NCBI GenBank assembly: GCA_947650285.1
Contig: CANTFL010001342.1
Coordinates: 372,001 to 436,000, forward strand
Length of the DNA: 64,000 nt
Direction of reading: 5' to 3'
From: Hyaloperonospora brassicae
Taxonomy: Eukaryota; Oomycota; Peronosporomycetes; Peronosporales; Peronosporaceae
Part shown: positions 12,461-24,000 of the stretch, piece after piece
Numbering within the stretch: the stretch's first letter is position 1
How the letters are laid out: each line of letters starts with the position of its first letter
Position numbers and translations under genes: made by a program
Notes under the pieces: model-generated
Seen by the model: the letters and a program-made list of their open reading frames with translations, nothing else
Told to the model about the DNA's origin: nothing
Database searches by the model: none

Positions 12461-13230
12461 TTGACCAACACTCACATCATATGGCACAGCCGGAGGATAG
12501 CGTGTGCGAGTTCGCAACCGGTCTCTGGCATTGAGCTTAGAGAAAGAATACCGCAGCTTTCGATCTAGACTAACGTCTGCCACATCGGCACTTGCTCTGA
12601 GAGCTTAGAAGGTGCTGAATTGTCGTTTTCGATGCACCCAGCGAACAAACGCGTTGTCTTTATCTTCCTGAGATTTGCCTGTGAATAGGAGGATGGGTAT
12701 ACCCTTCATCGGTGAAACTGGTGAAGTCCGTGCTTGCGTGTCAAGTAGCAACTTGTATTGACTCTGAGTCGTCAAGTAAGCTCCAGGTATCTATCGCAAA
12801 GTACGTGTCGACTCGCAACCTCATCAGGAGATGTTGGCTCAGCGCCAATGGCCTACGTTGCCAAAGAACGGCCTGTCGCTTGGCGTATACGCTCTTACAG
12901 ACCGAGTAAAGTGAACAGATAGCCACGGCGACCCTTAAGGGTTGCAGCAAGATGCATACGGCGCTGAGCGCTCCATTCTTGTTGGATAGCCAAATCTTGT
13001 TGCTCATCGAGCAAATTGGTAATGATTGCATCGCCCACGATGAGTGTTTAATGCGGCGCCGGTGGCGCGTTGGCTTCGCCACGCTCAGCAAATGGGTTTA
13101 GTGCAGTATGAAGCGGTGCCTCTTGCACTGGTGAGTCAGACATTGTCCTCTCTTCACCATGGATATCGGTATCGCTACCATAGTCCACCTCCACATCAAT
13201 GCCGAGGTAGGAAGAGAGAGTCGAGGACTC
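12149..13230 (-). pseudogene. Decayed antisense ORF in the 3' region of element 2
   Basis: Read on the minus strand from about 13230, one frame gives a long stretch (with DVEVDYGSD and MSDSPVQEAP) broken by a few stops. Further on, another stretch starts near 12709 (with LLFTGKSQEDKDNAFVRWV), has one TAA and continues open to 12149. It overlaps the chromodomain and ends opposite the GPY/F downstream region, the same arrangement as the antisense ORF of elements I/III/IV/V. I see no clear residue similarity between the two antisense products. Some of the open frame could be chance. Confidence 0.4.
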
Positions 13231-13341
13231 ATGGGGTGGCGATGCATGGTTTTTGTGTTTTGCAAACCGTGAATATTATAGCACACACAATGTCCTCTGC
13301 GAGAGAAATATTAGATTGACGTTTTGTAATAACGTCAGTCT

Positions 13342-13353
13342 AGTGGGGGAGGG
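13342..13353 (+). other. Polypurine tract of element 2
   Basis: AGTGGGGGAGGG lies directly before the TGTAACGGGG start of the 3' LTR, as expected for plus-strand priming. Confidence 0.78.
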
Positions 13354-13846
13354 TGTAACGGGGTTACACGTCGACTGGTAGTCGACAATAGGTGTGGTAC
13401 ACACAAGGGATGGGATCCCCTTCAAAGTAATATTAGAACACAAGTATCAATTGTTGAAGACTGATGTCTGATGTCTGTCAACAATTGATTACGAGATCTT
13501 TTATCAGGTTTATTTAGGACACAAGTGAGTAGGTTATTTACTTTGTTCTACGGTGTTCTTTTAGGTTAAAAGAAGAAATAAAGTGCAATTCCCATTTTGA
13601 TCAACAAAAGACACGTGCCTTTCTGAGGCGTCTTGTGATCGTTTGAGGAGGTAGCACCGCCTTGCTAAGGCAGCTACTCCTTGTGCACTTAGTGCGATTG
13701 ATTGTTTGAATCGTTTGGCCCCCCTGGAACAGGGACCGTAAGCTCTTTGAGCTTGTTGACTCTTTGAGTCGGGTTCAATAAACCAAAGTTGCTCGTAAGA
13801 GCGTTAAGTCTTCTTCTGACTTAAGGAGCTGTGTAGCTCCTCTACA
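13354..13846 (+). repeat. 3' LTR of element 2 (493 bp)
   Basis: Starts TGTAACGGGGTTACAC and ends AGCTCCTCTACA. It contains an inverted-repeat stretch around CAATTGTTGAAGACTGATG / CATCAGTCTTCAAC seen also in the minus-strand copies. The base after it (13847) is the point where the duplicated third-family sequence begins (compare 37395). Confidence 0.88.
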
Positions 13847-15780
13847 GTGCGAGATGCCAAAAGCCTTTAAATTTGTCAAAGCGAGCATAGTGCTTGCTAA
13901 TGTTCCGTAGACGCGGGTAGTTGCTGTCTACATATCTAACACGGCTCCATCCATAGGGATCACAAGACGTTTGACTCGACTGTAATCCACCGAAGTGCAA
14001 AATTCATTAGTGTTGAGGCCCTTGCAGACCGTTAATGCAGGTGATGACCAGTGGCTGTGATTATTGCGGCGAACGAGACTCATCCGCTTTAGCTAGGCGA
14101 AGTAGGAACGCAGATAATCACTTTGCTGCTTTGGATACGGCCTGGCCTTGGAATTTACAGGCTTGGCATCACATTGAAGCTTCAACAATAGAGGTTAGGT
14201 TCAACCGCTGCAGGTGGGTCGTAGCCCAGCTGCTTTCGCCAAACGTCTCTGTAATGGAAGGCAAGTTCGTAGATTTCATGCGCAAGGCTGCCATCTCCAC
14301 CCTCTTCTAACAATGCTGCGTAATTTAGTTAAGACAAAAAATTGAGAATGTCCGCATCCACATCGACACCAACTTCAGCTGCCACAATGGTGGTGAGACC
14401 ATCACCATCTGTATCGATGGCTGATCCCTCTGCTAGTTTGGCGATCATGACTCCTACGTAAATCCCAAGGCTTCTAAGAACGTATTTGCCAAGAATAAAC
14501 TGGTCGTCGTCTTTGTCCAGGACAAGACAGTCAACACCCCTGATGTGGACGTGTTCTGTCGAAGTACGTACTTGGATGTCCAATATCACTCGCTCGCGGC
14601 ATACCAATGTGGTACCACCAACCTCATCCACACTCACAGGGTAACGTAGGGTGGTGGTCACTTGTGTGTCAGGCGTGAGGCCGAGCAAAAGACTGCGGGG
14701 TAGGATGGATACATCTGAACCCGAGTCAGCACACAGCGGGATCTCTAAATTACCCGCTAGGACCGCTGTGAGCTATGAGTCTTGGTTTGAAGACACTGTA
14801 GCGCTCCTAGCTGATGTACGTGCTGCCATGCGCTCTCGCATGGCTCGTTCATCTTCATCCCTTTGTGCGTTTGACGATAATGGAGATTCTGACACACAGT
14901 AAGAATTTTACACACCAGATAGTCATCTCGGGGTGATGTGGAAGTTGCTGGTTTCGATAGGCGCTACCGTGGCGGTCGAGGCGTGTCATCTCTGGTCATG
15001 GAACCCTTTACGTTATAAGTACGAGAATTGAGACTGATTTGTGCCTTGCTCTGTGTATCTCGTTTTGGCCTATGTTCGATCGTCATCACGAAGTTGTGCT
15101 GTTGCGCGCGAGCACGTTCCAAGATTAGGTAATGGAGCGCTCCTTCGTCCGCCTTAGTGTTGAGATACTCGAGGTATACAAGGCGCTCAATCTCACGTTT
15201 CAGTATTTTGGGCGCGAGTTTGTCAACCAGGATCTTAGTCCGGTTCTTTGTCTGCACTATCGCATCATGAGCTTTTAGACCTGGTGTGCTTCATCACGTT
15301 TTTGGAGCCTATAGTTGCCCACGATCTTGCTGAAGCGAGCATAATGCCTTAAGATCCGAGCTTCAATTTCATTTTCTTTGAGGTCCGTCCGCAGCTCTAC
15401 GCCAAACAATGTCTCAACGTCCGGGAGATGATTATTCTTTACCGTGTTGCAGCGCCGATTGTGTTTTTGTTTAATGTCGGGGTCGGTAAGCGCCTCCACA
15501 TTCTTGCCTGGCCATAGAGAAACATATTGCTGAGCATTTCCGCATCGAATAAGCCTTTGGTACTTACTGCGATGGTGTCATACTGCTCTCCTGTTGCAGA
15601 GAAGCGCTCGCAAAGACGATACCTATACTGCTCCTGCTCGCTTCGCCGCCTGGTTCCCTACATATAGTGCTGGCGCCGTGAAATGCTCCGGAGCGGCGAT
15701 GTATGTGGGCGTCATTTCGACGTCTTCGTCCACCATCGGGAAAGTCGAAATTTTGTTGCGCTGAGATGCCGGCCGTCGAC
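13847..15780 (-). mobile_element. Third-family Gypsy element remnant, copy A (gag to RT start)
   Basis: On the minus strand, in order: gag fragments (about 15730-14940), protease-region fragment (14688-14329), and RT cut at the FDKFRGFWQLALH motif where element 2 begins (13847). The gag part holds a stretch reading NNHLPDVETLFGVELRTDL and KILVDKLAPKILKREIERL. This resembles gag of a Gypsy family I know from Phytophthora genomes, but that is from memory and I have not searched it. Protease-region signature: QFILGKYVLRSLGI. All frames are broken. The gag end lies about 270 bp from the start codon of gene A. Confidence 0.7.
14329..14688 (-). pseudogene. Protease-region fragment of the third-family element, copy A
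   Basis: A 119-codon open stretch with a beta-strand-rich pattern and the ILGKYVLRSLGI segment typical of the C-terminal half of Gypsy aspartic proteases. It is matched by 37877-38236 in copy B with two or three replacements. The catalytic Asp-Ser/Thr-Gly region would lie upstream on the minus strand, where DSGSDV can be read in another frame near 14710-14727. Confidence 0.6.
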
Positions 15781-16051
15781 GACGGACATGAAACGGCATG
15801 GTGACCGAAAACATAAAGCTTCGCTGACCTGTTTTGCGTTTCGGCTACGGTAGGCGATGCTCTATTTGTTGCAATAGAGTGACCTCGGAAAAGCAGATAC
15901 TGATCAAATAGCGCCTCGGCTCGATTTCTATCTGCTTTAGAAAAGGGCTGCAAGAATAGGCAAAGACCCTCCCAAAAAAGGATCCGAACACGAGTCTTTT
16001 TCAGATCTGAGTCGCGCACGCCCAATCAAAGCACCCGCTCGCCGCGGCCAC

Positions 16052-18235
16052 ATGAGCGAGCTGACTCCTGAGCCGACGTCGCGTCTGCGTCGCCGCAGCT
16101 TCTTCGAAAACATTGAAAATGACGGCTCAAGCGCATCGACCGTCGCAGTGAGTGAGAGCGACTTGACGACTGCTGCGTCAACTGGTGGCGCGCTGAGCGA
16201 CTCAGAGAGCTGCGACACTGGCACTGGGCTGCTAAAACCCGTCAAAGTCGGTACAAACCACTTTAGTAGCCCCAGTGACGACCACGAGCCTGTAATCCAG
16301 CGGTCTCAACTATGGGCGTGTGCACAAGTAGTCCTTAAGTGGTTACAAGTCATCGGGCAGTATGTGATCGTGGGCGCACAAGTAGTGGGGACTGCGTGGG
16401 CGTCGCGCTTTCCCGCTGCCGCATCGAAAGTGGACGCGTGGCGACACAGAGCTCTGTGGTGCTTTGTCTATACCCCACGCAACTGGATCAAGCGCTGGCG
16501 AGGCGAAGAAGCTGCGGGGCCGGTCAAGTACTGGGTCTACCCGACGCAGTACCTCACGTACGCGTCAGTGAGTCTTTTTCTGCTCGAGATACTCATCTAC
16601 TGCTACTTTTACACTGTTCCCTTGGAGGTCCGCGTTCACGAGTGTGTGTTCCAAGAGCGCTTATTGGCGTCCGCAAACGATCGACAGCGTCCGCAGGCAG
16701 CTGTTGTGCCCCCCATGCAGCCTCTCGCACCATCAGCAGCAGCAACAAATGCTGCATTAAAGTACCTCGAGCGACAATTTGAGCAGCAGTATAGTTCGGG
16801 AACTCGACAACCTGGACAGGCTCGACGCCCTTGGACATGTCTTGCTGTCATTGCGACCGACAGTGACAGTGCTACGGCTTTCGAGACAACGGAATTGGCG
16901 CTGTTATGGCCGCGAAGTCAAGTGGTGACTGCAAGTGCATTGCACTCAAAAATTGCAAGTCGCGTGCATGTGGCAGTAGGTGCTGGTCCACTCGATAGAA
17001 ACACCAAGACGACGGACGTTGCGCGTGCCGGTGTGTTTGCTGCTCTCTTTCCAGTGAGTGCAATGCGCGCAGCGCTGTTCGCACCGAGGTTTCCGGATCT
17101 TGTGTTGGTAAAGACCGAGTTTGCGCTGCGTCAGATGCTCAAGATTCGACAGGGGCATCAAGAAGAGCGAGATCATCGAGGGAGAGCAGGCGCACATGCG
17201 CTGGATGCGTTGGGGGGTATGCCGCCGACAGATCTCGGTGCTTCTGATCTCGCAGCAAGTCACTTTGGTGTGTACTTGCTGAAAGCTACTGTGCCTGATA
17301 TCTACGACCGACGCGTCCGCAAAGATTGGGACGAGTTCCTGCATGTTGTCGTTGTAGGGGACTCGGACAAGGAGAAGCAATTTACAGAGGAACTGCTATC
17401 TGCATGGGTGGTCCACCCGACGTGGCCGGTTCTTCATGTGCGGTTTCAGCGCTCACTAGCGCTCTGCCAGTCATACCAGCGCCTTTTAAGTAGCCTGCTG
17501 AAAGATTTCGAAGACGATGTAGAAGCAGCAGCTGGTACAGACGAAGCTGGGGACCGGCTGGAGAGCGTGGACGAGAATCGGGCCAAAAAGCCAAGGACGC
17601 GCATGCCAAACGTGGACTTGGTGTGCGAAGAAAAAGCCAACGCACCGCAGGAGATTACAAGACTCAAGAACGCTATTGGTACGCATCTGTTTCCAGTGCC
17701 ACCAGAGCTAGAGAAGTACGAGGTGACAGTGCTCGAAAGCTTAGCGGTCGGCGCTGTCACTGTGACGTACAACACACCAATAATGCAGGAGTGGGTACCG
17801 GATAGCTCTGGCGTGCGTGTCGGTGTGTTTGACTACGACAGCCCGGCTGGTGGCGTAGTTGAAGAAATGCAGGCAGAACCGGATGCTGCAGACCAGGATG
17901 TATCCGATGGAGACAATGGCTTTGCGCAAAAGGAGCAAGGGCTTGCGTACGGTAGTGCTCTTGCAAAGCTACCATCAGTGCATGTGACGCTCGATGAAAT
18001 CGAGCACGCGGTTGAGGAACTAGTGTCGATGGACCGAGTTAGCCGCGTGGCGGCAGGACGTTTCGCTCGTGTCCACTATATGCGTATGCGGACGCATTAC
18101 CTTTCAGCTATAGCTGCCCTCGATGCCGCCGTTTGCGAAGGCGATAGTGAAGATACAGGTGAACGTCAGAGTGAGATTGGGCAACATAGACGCAGGAAAG
18201 TCGAGGTCGAAACGCTGCGAGCCTTCTTGTACTAA
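16052..18235 (+). CDS. Glycosyltransferase-like membrane protein, copy A (727 aa)
   Basis: Complete single-exon gene. The first 80 residues are polar and probably disordered. Residues 87-119 are moderately hydrophobic, and residues 165-190 form a clear membrane segment followed by a tryptic-rich, probably lumenal, region. Residues 258-470 look globular. Residues 560-585 (LESLAVGAVTVTYNTPIMQE) resemble the C-terminal E-x-x-A-x-G signature of GT-B glycosyltransferases of the GT4/group-1 type. Inference: a Golgi or ER membrane protein related to glycosyltransferases. The substrate is unknown and I am not certain of the family. The ATG at 16052 is the first in frame and is kept in copy B. Copy B has four replacements (A216V, D425N, V454A, E609K), while most nucleotide changes are silent, so both copies look constrained. 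Confidence 0.88.
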   Translation: MSELTPEPTSRLRRRSFFENIENDGSSASTVAVSESDLTTAASTGGALSDSESCDTGTGLLKPVKVGTNHFSSPSDDHEPVIQRSQLWACAQVVLKWLQVIGQYVIVGAQVVGTAWASRFPAAASKVDAWRHRALWCFVYTPRNWIKRWRGEEAAGPVKYWVYPTQYLTYASVSLFLLEILIYCYFYTVPLEVRVHECVFQERLLASANDRQRPQAAVVPPMQPLAPSAAATNAALKYLERQFEQQYSSGTRQPGQARRPWTCLAVIATDSDSATAFETTELALLWPRSQVVTASALHSKIASRVHVAVGAGPLDRNTKTTDVARAGVFAALFPVSAMRAALFAPRFPDLVLVKTEFALRQMLKIRQGHQEERDHRGRAGAHALDALGGMPPTDLGASDLAASHFGVYLLKATVPDIYDRRVRKDWDEFLHVVVVGDSDKEKQFTEELLSAWVVHPTWPVLHVRFQRSLALCQSYQRLLSSLLKDFEDDVEAAAGTDEAGDRLESVDENRAKKPRTRMPNVDLVCEEKANAPQEITRLKNAIGTHLFPVPPELEKYEVTVLESLAVGAVTVTYNTPIMQEWVPDSSGVRVGVFDYDSPAGGVVEEMQAEPDAADQDVSDGDNGFAQKEQGLAYGSALAKLPSVHVTLDEIEHAVEELVSMDRVSRVAAGRFARVHYMRMRTHYLSAIAALDAAVCEGDSEDTGERQSEIGQHRRRKVEVETLRAFLY

Positions 18236-19351
18236 GCAGCTTACCATAGTATGCATCGACGGGTAAGAGTCTGTGGGTGGAAGCGAATAGAGCGGCATAT
18301 CTATTCAGACATACTTCGCGTATCGTGCGCTTGTGGCAGCATGAGCATAATCTGCAACTTCTCGCCCTTTATCGACTACCATCGCAGTTTCCTTCACACT
18401 TACGCTTTCTCAGCACCAGTTTGCTCCAACCTTCGCGTTGCTGGGTGCGCTATTTTGGAAACACAGCTTATCCTCCCACTCGTTCCCGTCGAGTCTTCAG
18501 CTTCGACATGACTTGATCAGGCATGCTTGCTACGCAGCTAGACGAAACGCCTGTTTTGTTGTAAATTGCACGCATGAAGCTGTACGTTCGCGAGATACTG
18601 CATCATGAGCGAGCTAATTGTCTACCTCCATTCGTTTATCACAAATTATCTGTGAAGGAAGAGCTTTGTACTCCCGGGATCGCGTTGTTCCAACCTCATC
18701 CAGCGTCCACCTTTTTGCAATGATTCCCATCGTCTGAAAATTCTGCACTTTGTGTGACATATTCAGAAATGTAGCCATACAAGAGGCTTTCGCTACCGGT
18801 GAGGTGGACAAACTTGGAAGACAATTGAGTGCATGCTCGGTTGACATGGTGGACATACTGCTGAGATTGCAATGGAGAAATGACAAACTTTGGCGCAAAC
18901 GTCAGTTGTTGATGGAAAACCTTGGTGCACATGGCGCTTGTACTGAAAGCGCCACGTTTGGTGTCACATCGCTATTTGCCCATGCGCGACGCCGGCATGG
19001 ATTCTGAGGCGTAGCTGACTTTATGGTGCTCTCGTTCATGCGAATGTTGGCATAGAAGGTTATCGCAACAGTCACGCGTCGAATTGTATCTCTCTCTCTC
19101 TCTCTCTGACCACGTACAGGCAAATGCGACGAGAGAGAAAACGTTTCGAGATCACTAGCCTAGCGGTCTCTTGCTACGATTTTTTCTTGTGCTGTATCTG
19201 GAACAGGGCTACGTGTCAGCGAACGGCTATTATTGTGTGCAAGGGGCGTGCCTAGCAAAGGTAGATGACGTGGAATGTACTCTGTGACGAGTCGGAACAG
19301 TGCAATCGGACCAATAATATGGAGGTGGCGATGACGATACAAGTTTGTGTT
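18236..19351 (+). other. Downstream flank of gene A, shared with copy B
   Basis: About 1.1 kb between the gene A stop codon and the LTR of element IV, matching 45731-46837 with scattered differences. An ORF at 18750-19007 (85 codons, with a basic WRNDKLWRKRQLL segment) stays open in both copies but has a different N-terminus in copy B. I do not recognise it, and it may be an exon or a remnant. A (TC)n microsatellite near 19088-19108 is shorter in copy B. No other gene is supported. Confidence 0.5.
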
Positions 19352-19842
19352 TGTGACGGGTTGAGCCCGTTACATGAAAATAGATACGAATGCATCAATT
19401 TTTGAATATTATTTATTTTAGATAAAATTCAATCAATATTACTCGAAAAGAGGCCATGTTAGCAGAATATAACCCGACGGTAATGTTGGCAGAACATTAC
19501 CCCGACGGTAATATTCGTGGTTGCTCCACTTCTTGGTTGATGTACACGGTACATCAACTAAAATAACCACCAATCGCTTCTGAAAGCACGCAATGGGTAG
19601 TGAACAAGAGACCCACATAGGAGATTGTAGTTTAGTATAGTTATATCAAGACGAAGGTGGTTTATTATCGATGCATAACTATATTAAATACCGTTCTACT
19701 TTTTCCCGTAGACAGAGCTTGCTAGTGCTGTTTGCTTCCTCGCGCTTCCTCGCCACGTGTACGTGAAGTCGGGAGCACGCAGCCTTGTGTTATATCGAAG
19801 CAAGGTCTTACCAGTTATCTGGTAAGAGCGTGCCCCGTTACA
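19352..19842 (+). repeat. 5' LTR of element IV (491 bp)
   Basis: Starts TGTGACGGG and ends TGCCCCGTTACA. It is inserted at exactly the same point of the gene flank as the 5' LTR of element V (46838). The two agree well at their right ends but differ in the middle, where the V copy follows its own 3' LTR instead. Confidence 0.88.
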
Positions 19843-19844
19843 TT

Positions 19845-19856
19845 TGGTAGCACTTT
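19845..19856 (+). other. Primer-binding site of element IV
   Basis: TGGTAGCACTTT begins 2 bp after the 5' LTR. It is complementary to the usual initiator Met-tRNA 3' end over TGGTAGC. Confidence 0.7.
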
Positions 19857-19892
19857 GTTGTCCGTCCAACGACCACAATCATCTCATTCAAC

Positions 19893-21044
19893 ATGAACAT
19901 GTTGGATGAAGAGGAAAGCGTTCACGCCACTCGTGAAAGCTATAGCCATATGATGACATCGAATGGAGTGCGGTAGGACGTATGAGTTCTACCGTGGGCG
20001 AAACCGCAATTAGCGCCATGTTGGAGTCTCTTGACAGAGACCAACAACATGCCACTATAGCCAGGCTCATTCAAAATGAGCTTGTCGCCGAAAGAGAAAA
20101 GGTGGCCTTGCTTCATCAGCAAGTCTCTCAACAGGCCGATCAGTTGAGAGAACTCGGTGCTCAACAGACAGAGCTGTTGAGAAAGCAGCAATCCAATGCT
20201 GCTGTGGATAGGATGACACACGCGTCATCCCGAAATCTTGAAGGTTGATATCTCCAAGTACAGAGGAGTCGAGGAAGACTCCCTGTTACTATGGTTCGTC
20301 GAACCAGACAGAGCCATAAAGGCAAGTCGTATCGACGATGAGCAAATGCCACTCACATTTACTCGAACCCACTTGGTTAGACGTGACAAGACTTGGACCT
20401 TAGGGCTGAAGATGAGCGACCCATACGTCTTTGAGTAGCTGATATCCTTTAAGACCCGGCTCAACCAAACGTTTGAACCGCCACGGGCTAAGTCCAGAGC
20501 TCGATCAGATCTCCTGAAACTCAATCAGGGTAAGTGTAGTGTACACTCTTACGCTCAGCATATACGACTCCTCGCGAGTAGTATAACTGCCAACCCAGTA
20601 CATGGACACACGTTGATTGCTGAGTTCATACAAGGGCTCGCAGATGGTCCCGTCAGGAGTCACCTGTTCCGCTTGGATCTGGATACGCTCGAACAAGCAA
20701 TCGCAGCTGCGGAACAGGAGGACTTTAGTATGAGACAGGCTCATGCTAGCTCGAGCTCTTATAGTCCACCGAGACGACAGGAGACCGGAGGTCCAGAACC
20801 AATGTACCTCTGTTATGTTGAGAGCGAGAGACATCGCTATTTATACAACAAGCGATCGCAGAAGTGCAATCGTTGTCAGAAGCTAGGACACTACGCTTAC
20901 GAGTATTGTGCCTCACATCCAGTACCAAACAGTACTGAGCGAAATGAACGACCATTTGCAAAAAAGGGCATTGGGCGTGGGTCCAGCGCTGTTGCAAAAC
21001 CGCAACAGCGAAGCGGGCCATCAAAAAATGGTCGGGGTCAGTAG
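19893..21044 (+). pseudogene. gag remnant of element IV
   Basis: Same start as gag of element III (M-N-M-L-D-E-E near 19893) but with a TAG near 19975, a frameshift near 20245 (shared with element V) and a TAG near 20436. The remaining coding includes the coiled N-terminal region rich in Gln and Leu, the capsid-like region, and the CCHC knuckle CNRCQKLGHYAYE near 20866-20910, where the last Cys is displaced by an extra Tyr. The part before about 20450 follows element V. The part after follows a different version. Confidence 0.8.
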
Positions 21045-24000
21045 GGGTGGAGCGTTCCACTATCCAGCAAATTTAAGAGAATTTGCAAATCTCTTGACAA
21101 AAGTTTCTCCAGATACACAATCGTTGTGTGTCTCTGCACCTGGTGATGACGTTTCGCTCATCACCTTGTAGTTGCAAGTGACAAATGATTTGTCGCTTCG
21201 TGCCCTAGTTGACTGTGGGGCGTCGAACAACTTTGTTTGTCGCCAGTCACTAGAGGGTCGTAGTCTCAAGTTCGTTGAGCGAGATATTCCATCAACAAGG
21301 ATGACGGTGCGAATTGCAACAGGCGCATCGATAACCGTTGAGAAACGTGTAGTAGAAATCCACTACACGTTAGAGGGCAAACAGTACGATGATGACTTCA
21401 TCGCTCTGGGTTCGTGAAGACGCCTGCCGCCTGTTTATCAGATGTATATCTGATGAACGTCATGGAGCGTCCGCAAGCGTTATGATGTACTGCGAGTGAT
21501 TGCGATGGCCTCACTTGCGGTACGGTCGTTAGCACGACTGCACAAGATCACAGTGTAGTTGATAACTACACTGTGGAGCAAACTCCCGGCGGCTGTACAG
21601 ATGTACAGGCTGCGCCGAAGGTCCACCACTCGAATAAGTCGAGTGGACCGGGACATGGATGCATTCTTAGCGGGCAACATCCTGGAAAGGACAAATTCAT
21701 TATTCAGAAACGGCAACACGGTTATCCTAGGTCGACTGGAGAGTCGACCGTAGAGGATCGGTACCTGACTGCGATTGCACGGCCACAGTCAGAAGACGTC
21801 GAGGGAATAAGTCCCCACGTGCTTGAGGAAGAAACTACTTAAGAGGTATTTGCTAATATATTTGGCTCTAAGAAAACTGAGCGGACAAGCCATCAGAAGC
21901 CTGCGCAGACAAGTTTCCAGAAAAAAACCGAGATATCGAACGTCTTGATCCATGCCGGATCAAGCGTAGACGCTTATACGCTTAATCTGATTGTGCCTCC
22001 GAAATTTACTTCATACATATCTTTATTGCCAACACTAGAACCTAAACGGTTCTTGCGCGATCTGAGTAGTGACAAGGTCAATCAGATCTGCATACTCGTC
22101 ACAGAGGATGGGTATGTGGCCGATATTCGGTCGGCAACAGTATCCGCTGGGAACGAACGGTCATCGATGGACGAAAGTGTCTTTGATGAGAAGACTCGGA
22201 TTGAGCGATACACGTCTCAATCTTGGGAGTCGCTTCAGGAAAATACTTTATATAAGGATTTGATCGAAGTCAAGGACGTGCTCCCTAAATCCGTACCTTG
22301 CGAGTTGCCTAAGGACAAAGGCACTCGACACGAGATCGATATCGAACTGGGCTCGAAGTACTGTGTCATGGAGCGGCGGCCACTTCCTCGTGAACAATTA
22401 GTAGCGATCGACAAGTTCTTTGCCGATCGCTTTGCAGCGGGCCATGTGCGGGAATCATCTTTCCCTCACAGCTTTCCGGCCTTCTGTGTGCGAAAGGCAA
22501 CAAGAGGATTACGGATAGTGCGCGTACTCAACAAGTTAAATGCTGCAACGGTGCCGATAGAGACGCCGATACCGAGAAAGGACGTCATCCTAGATGGTAT
22601 GTCTAAGAGTACCATCTTTTCGTCCATGGATCTGATGGATGGATTCTATCAGATCCTCATGCGTGAACGAGACATCGCGTCCACAGCAGTGAGCACTCCC
22701 AGCAGTATGCTGTAGGAGTGGCTAGTGATGCCACAGGGGCTGAGCAACGCCCCTGTAACATTCAACAGGTGTGTCACAAATCTGTTGAGACCGGTGCGAT
22801 ACTTCGCACCGAGTTACTTCGACGATGTGTTCGTCCATATATGGGCTATGGACGGGAAGAAGGATGTTGAAGCTCACAGAACTCAAGTTCCTCGGGTTCT
22901 TCAACTTATGCGCAAGTATAAGTTGTACGCCAACCTCAGAAGTGTATCTTCGCGGCTAGCAAAATACCACTTCTTCGGTGCATCGTGGGTAAACACGGCG
23001 TACGTCCTGATCCCGAAATGATCAAGGCGATTACCGACTGGCCCAAACCAGTCGATGCTAAGGGACTTCGTAATTTTCTTGGGCCAGCGACGTACTTGCA
23101 CAAGTACTCGCGCAACTACGTCGAGATGACTGTTCACCTTTTGTGCTTGCTCAAGAAAAATGTCAAGTGGTCATGGAACGCTAAGTGACAGCGTTCCTTT
23201 GAAGGTATCAAGCAAAGGTTGATGCAATTGGCCATAATGGCGATTGCAGATCAGGACCGACCATTCCATTTGGTCTGCGACGCCAGCGATTTCGCGATCG
23301 GCTGCGCGTTGATGCAATTTGACACAGATGGCGCAGAGCACTTTATCTGCTATCAATCGCGTCAGCTTTCAACCAGCTGAGCGTAGTTATCCAGTCCATG
23401 ACAAGAACCACCTTGCCATGAAGTACGCACTGGCCAAGTTCCGCGTTTATCTCTTAGTAGATATACCGTTCATTGTCTATACGGACCATGCGTCACTACG
23501 CACGGCCGTAAACAGTCCCCACCTCTTGTAACGAATAGCGAGGTGGCTGTCTTTCTTCGCGGAGTATAACTTCTCCGTGGAGTATAAACCAGGACGACTC
23601 AACGTCGTTGCTGATGAGTTATCACGCCAACACTATTTTGAGCCGGGCTCGCAATCCAACAGTGAGGACAAGCCCACTGTTGCTGCACTTAAAGCCAGTG
23701 TTCCTTCGTCAAGTTTACTTGACGACGTGCGAAAGGCTTACTCAGAGGACAATGACCTTCTGCTGTTGATGGATTATCTGGAAAATTCATCTCGTAAATA
23801 CTTGAAAGATTTACCGGCTTTTTACCGATCCTCTTCGGATCGGTGCACAGCTCGCAACGGGTTGCTGTACTATACGGCCGTTGCCGGCGACACAACTCGT
23901 GTCGTCGTCCCCACTCATAATGATTTGCGCTTAAGCATCATGCATGAGTGTCACGATGCCCCAACAGGCGGGCATCGTGGAAGGAAAAAGTCTTACCCTC

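Larger units (their letters stand above)
6244..13846 (+). mobile_element. Ty3/Gypsy element 2 (family 2), nearly full length, decayed
   Basis: Chromovirus-type LTR retrotransposon in the order LTR, PBS, gag with zinc knuckle, protease, a 120-bp repeat linker, RT, RNase H, integrase, GPY/F, chromodomain, polypurine tract, LTR. The family differs from elements I/III/IV/V in its LTR and in gag, but it shares the tRNA primer site and pol order. The 5' LTR is truncated on its left side. The right LTR abuts a third-family element cut inside its RT (13847), so element 2, or a rearrangement that used it, interrupted that older element in the first duplicated copy only. In the second copy the same RT runs on past this point (37394). 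Confidence 0.88.

Noticed and set aside
16339..17775. ORFs of 60-147 codons on both strands inside gene A and, in matching positions, inside gene B
   Set aside because: They overlap the 727-codon frame, follow its codon structure and have no domains. They repeat in copy B only because the DNA is duplicated.
19087..19110. (TC)n tract
   Set aside because: Ordinary microsatellite that differs in length between copies A and B. No sign of a role.
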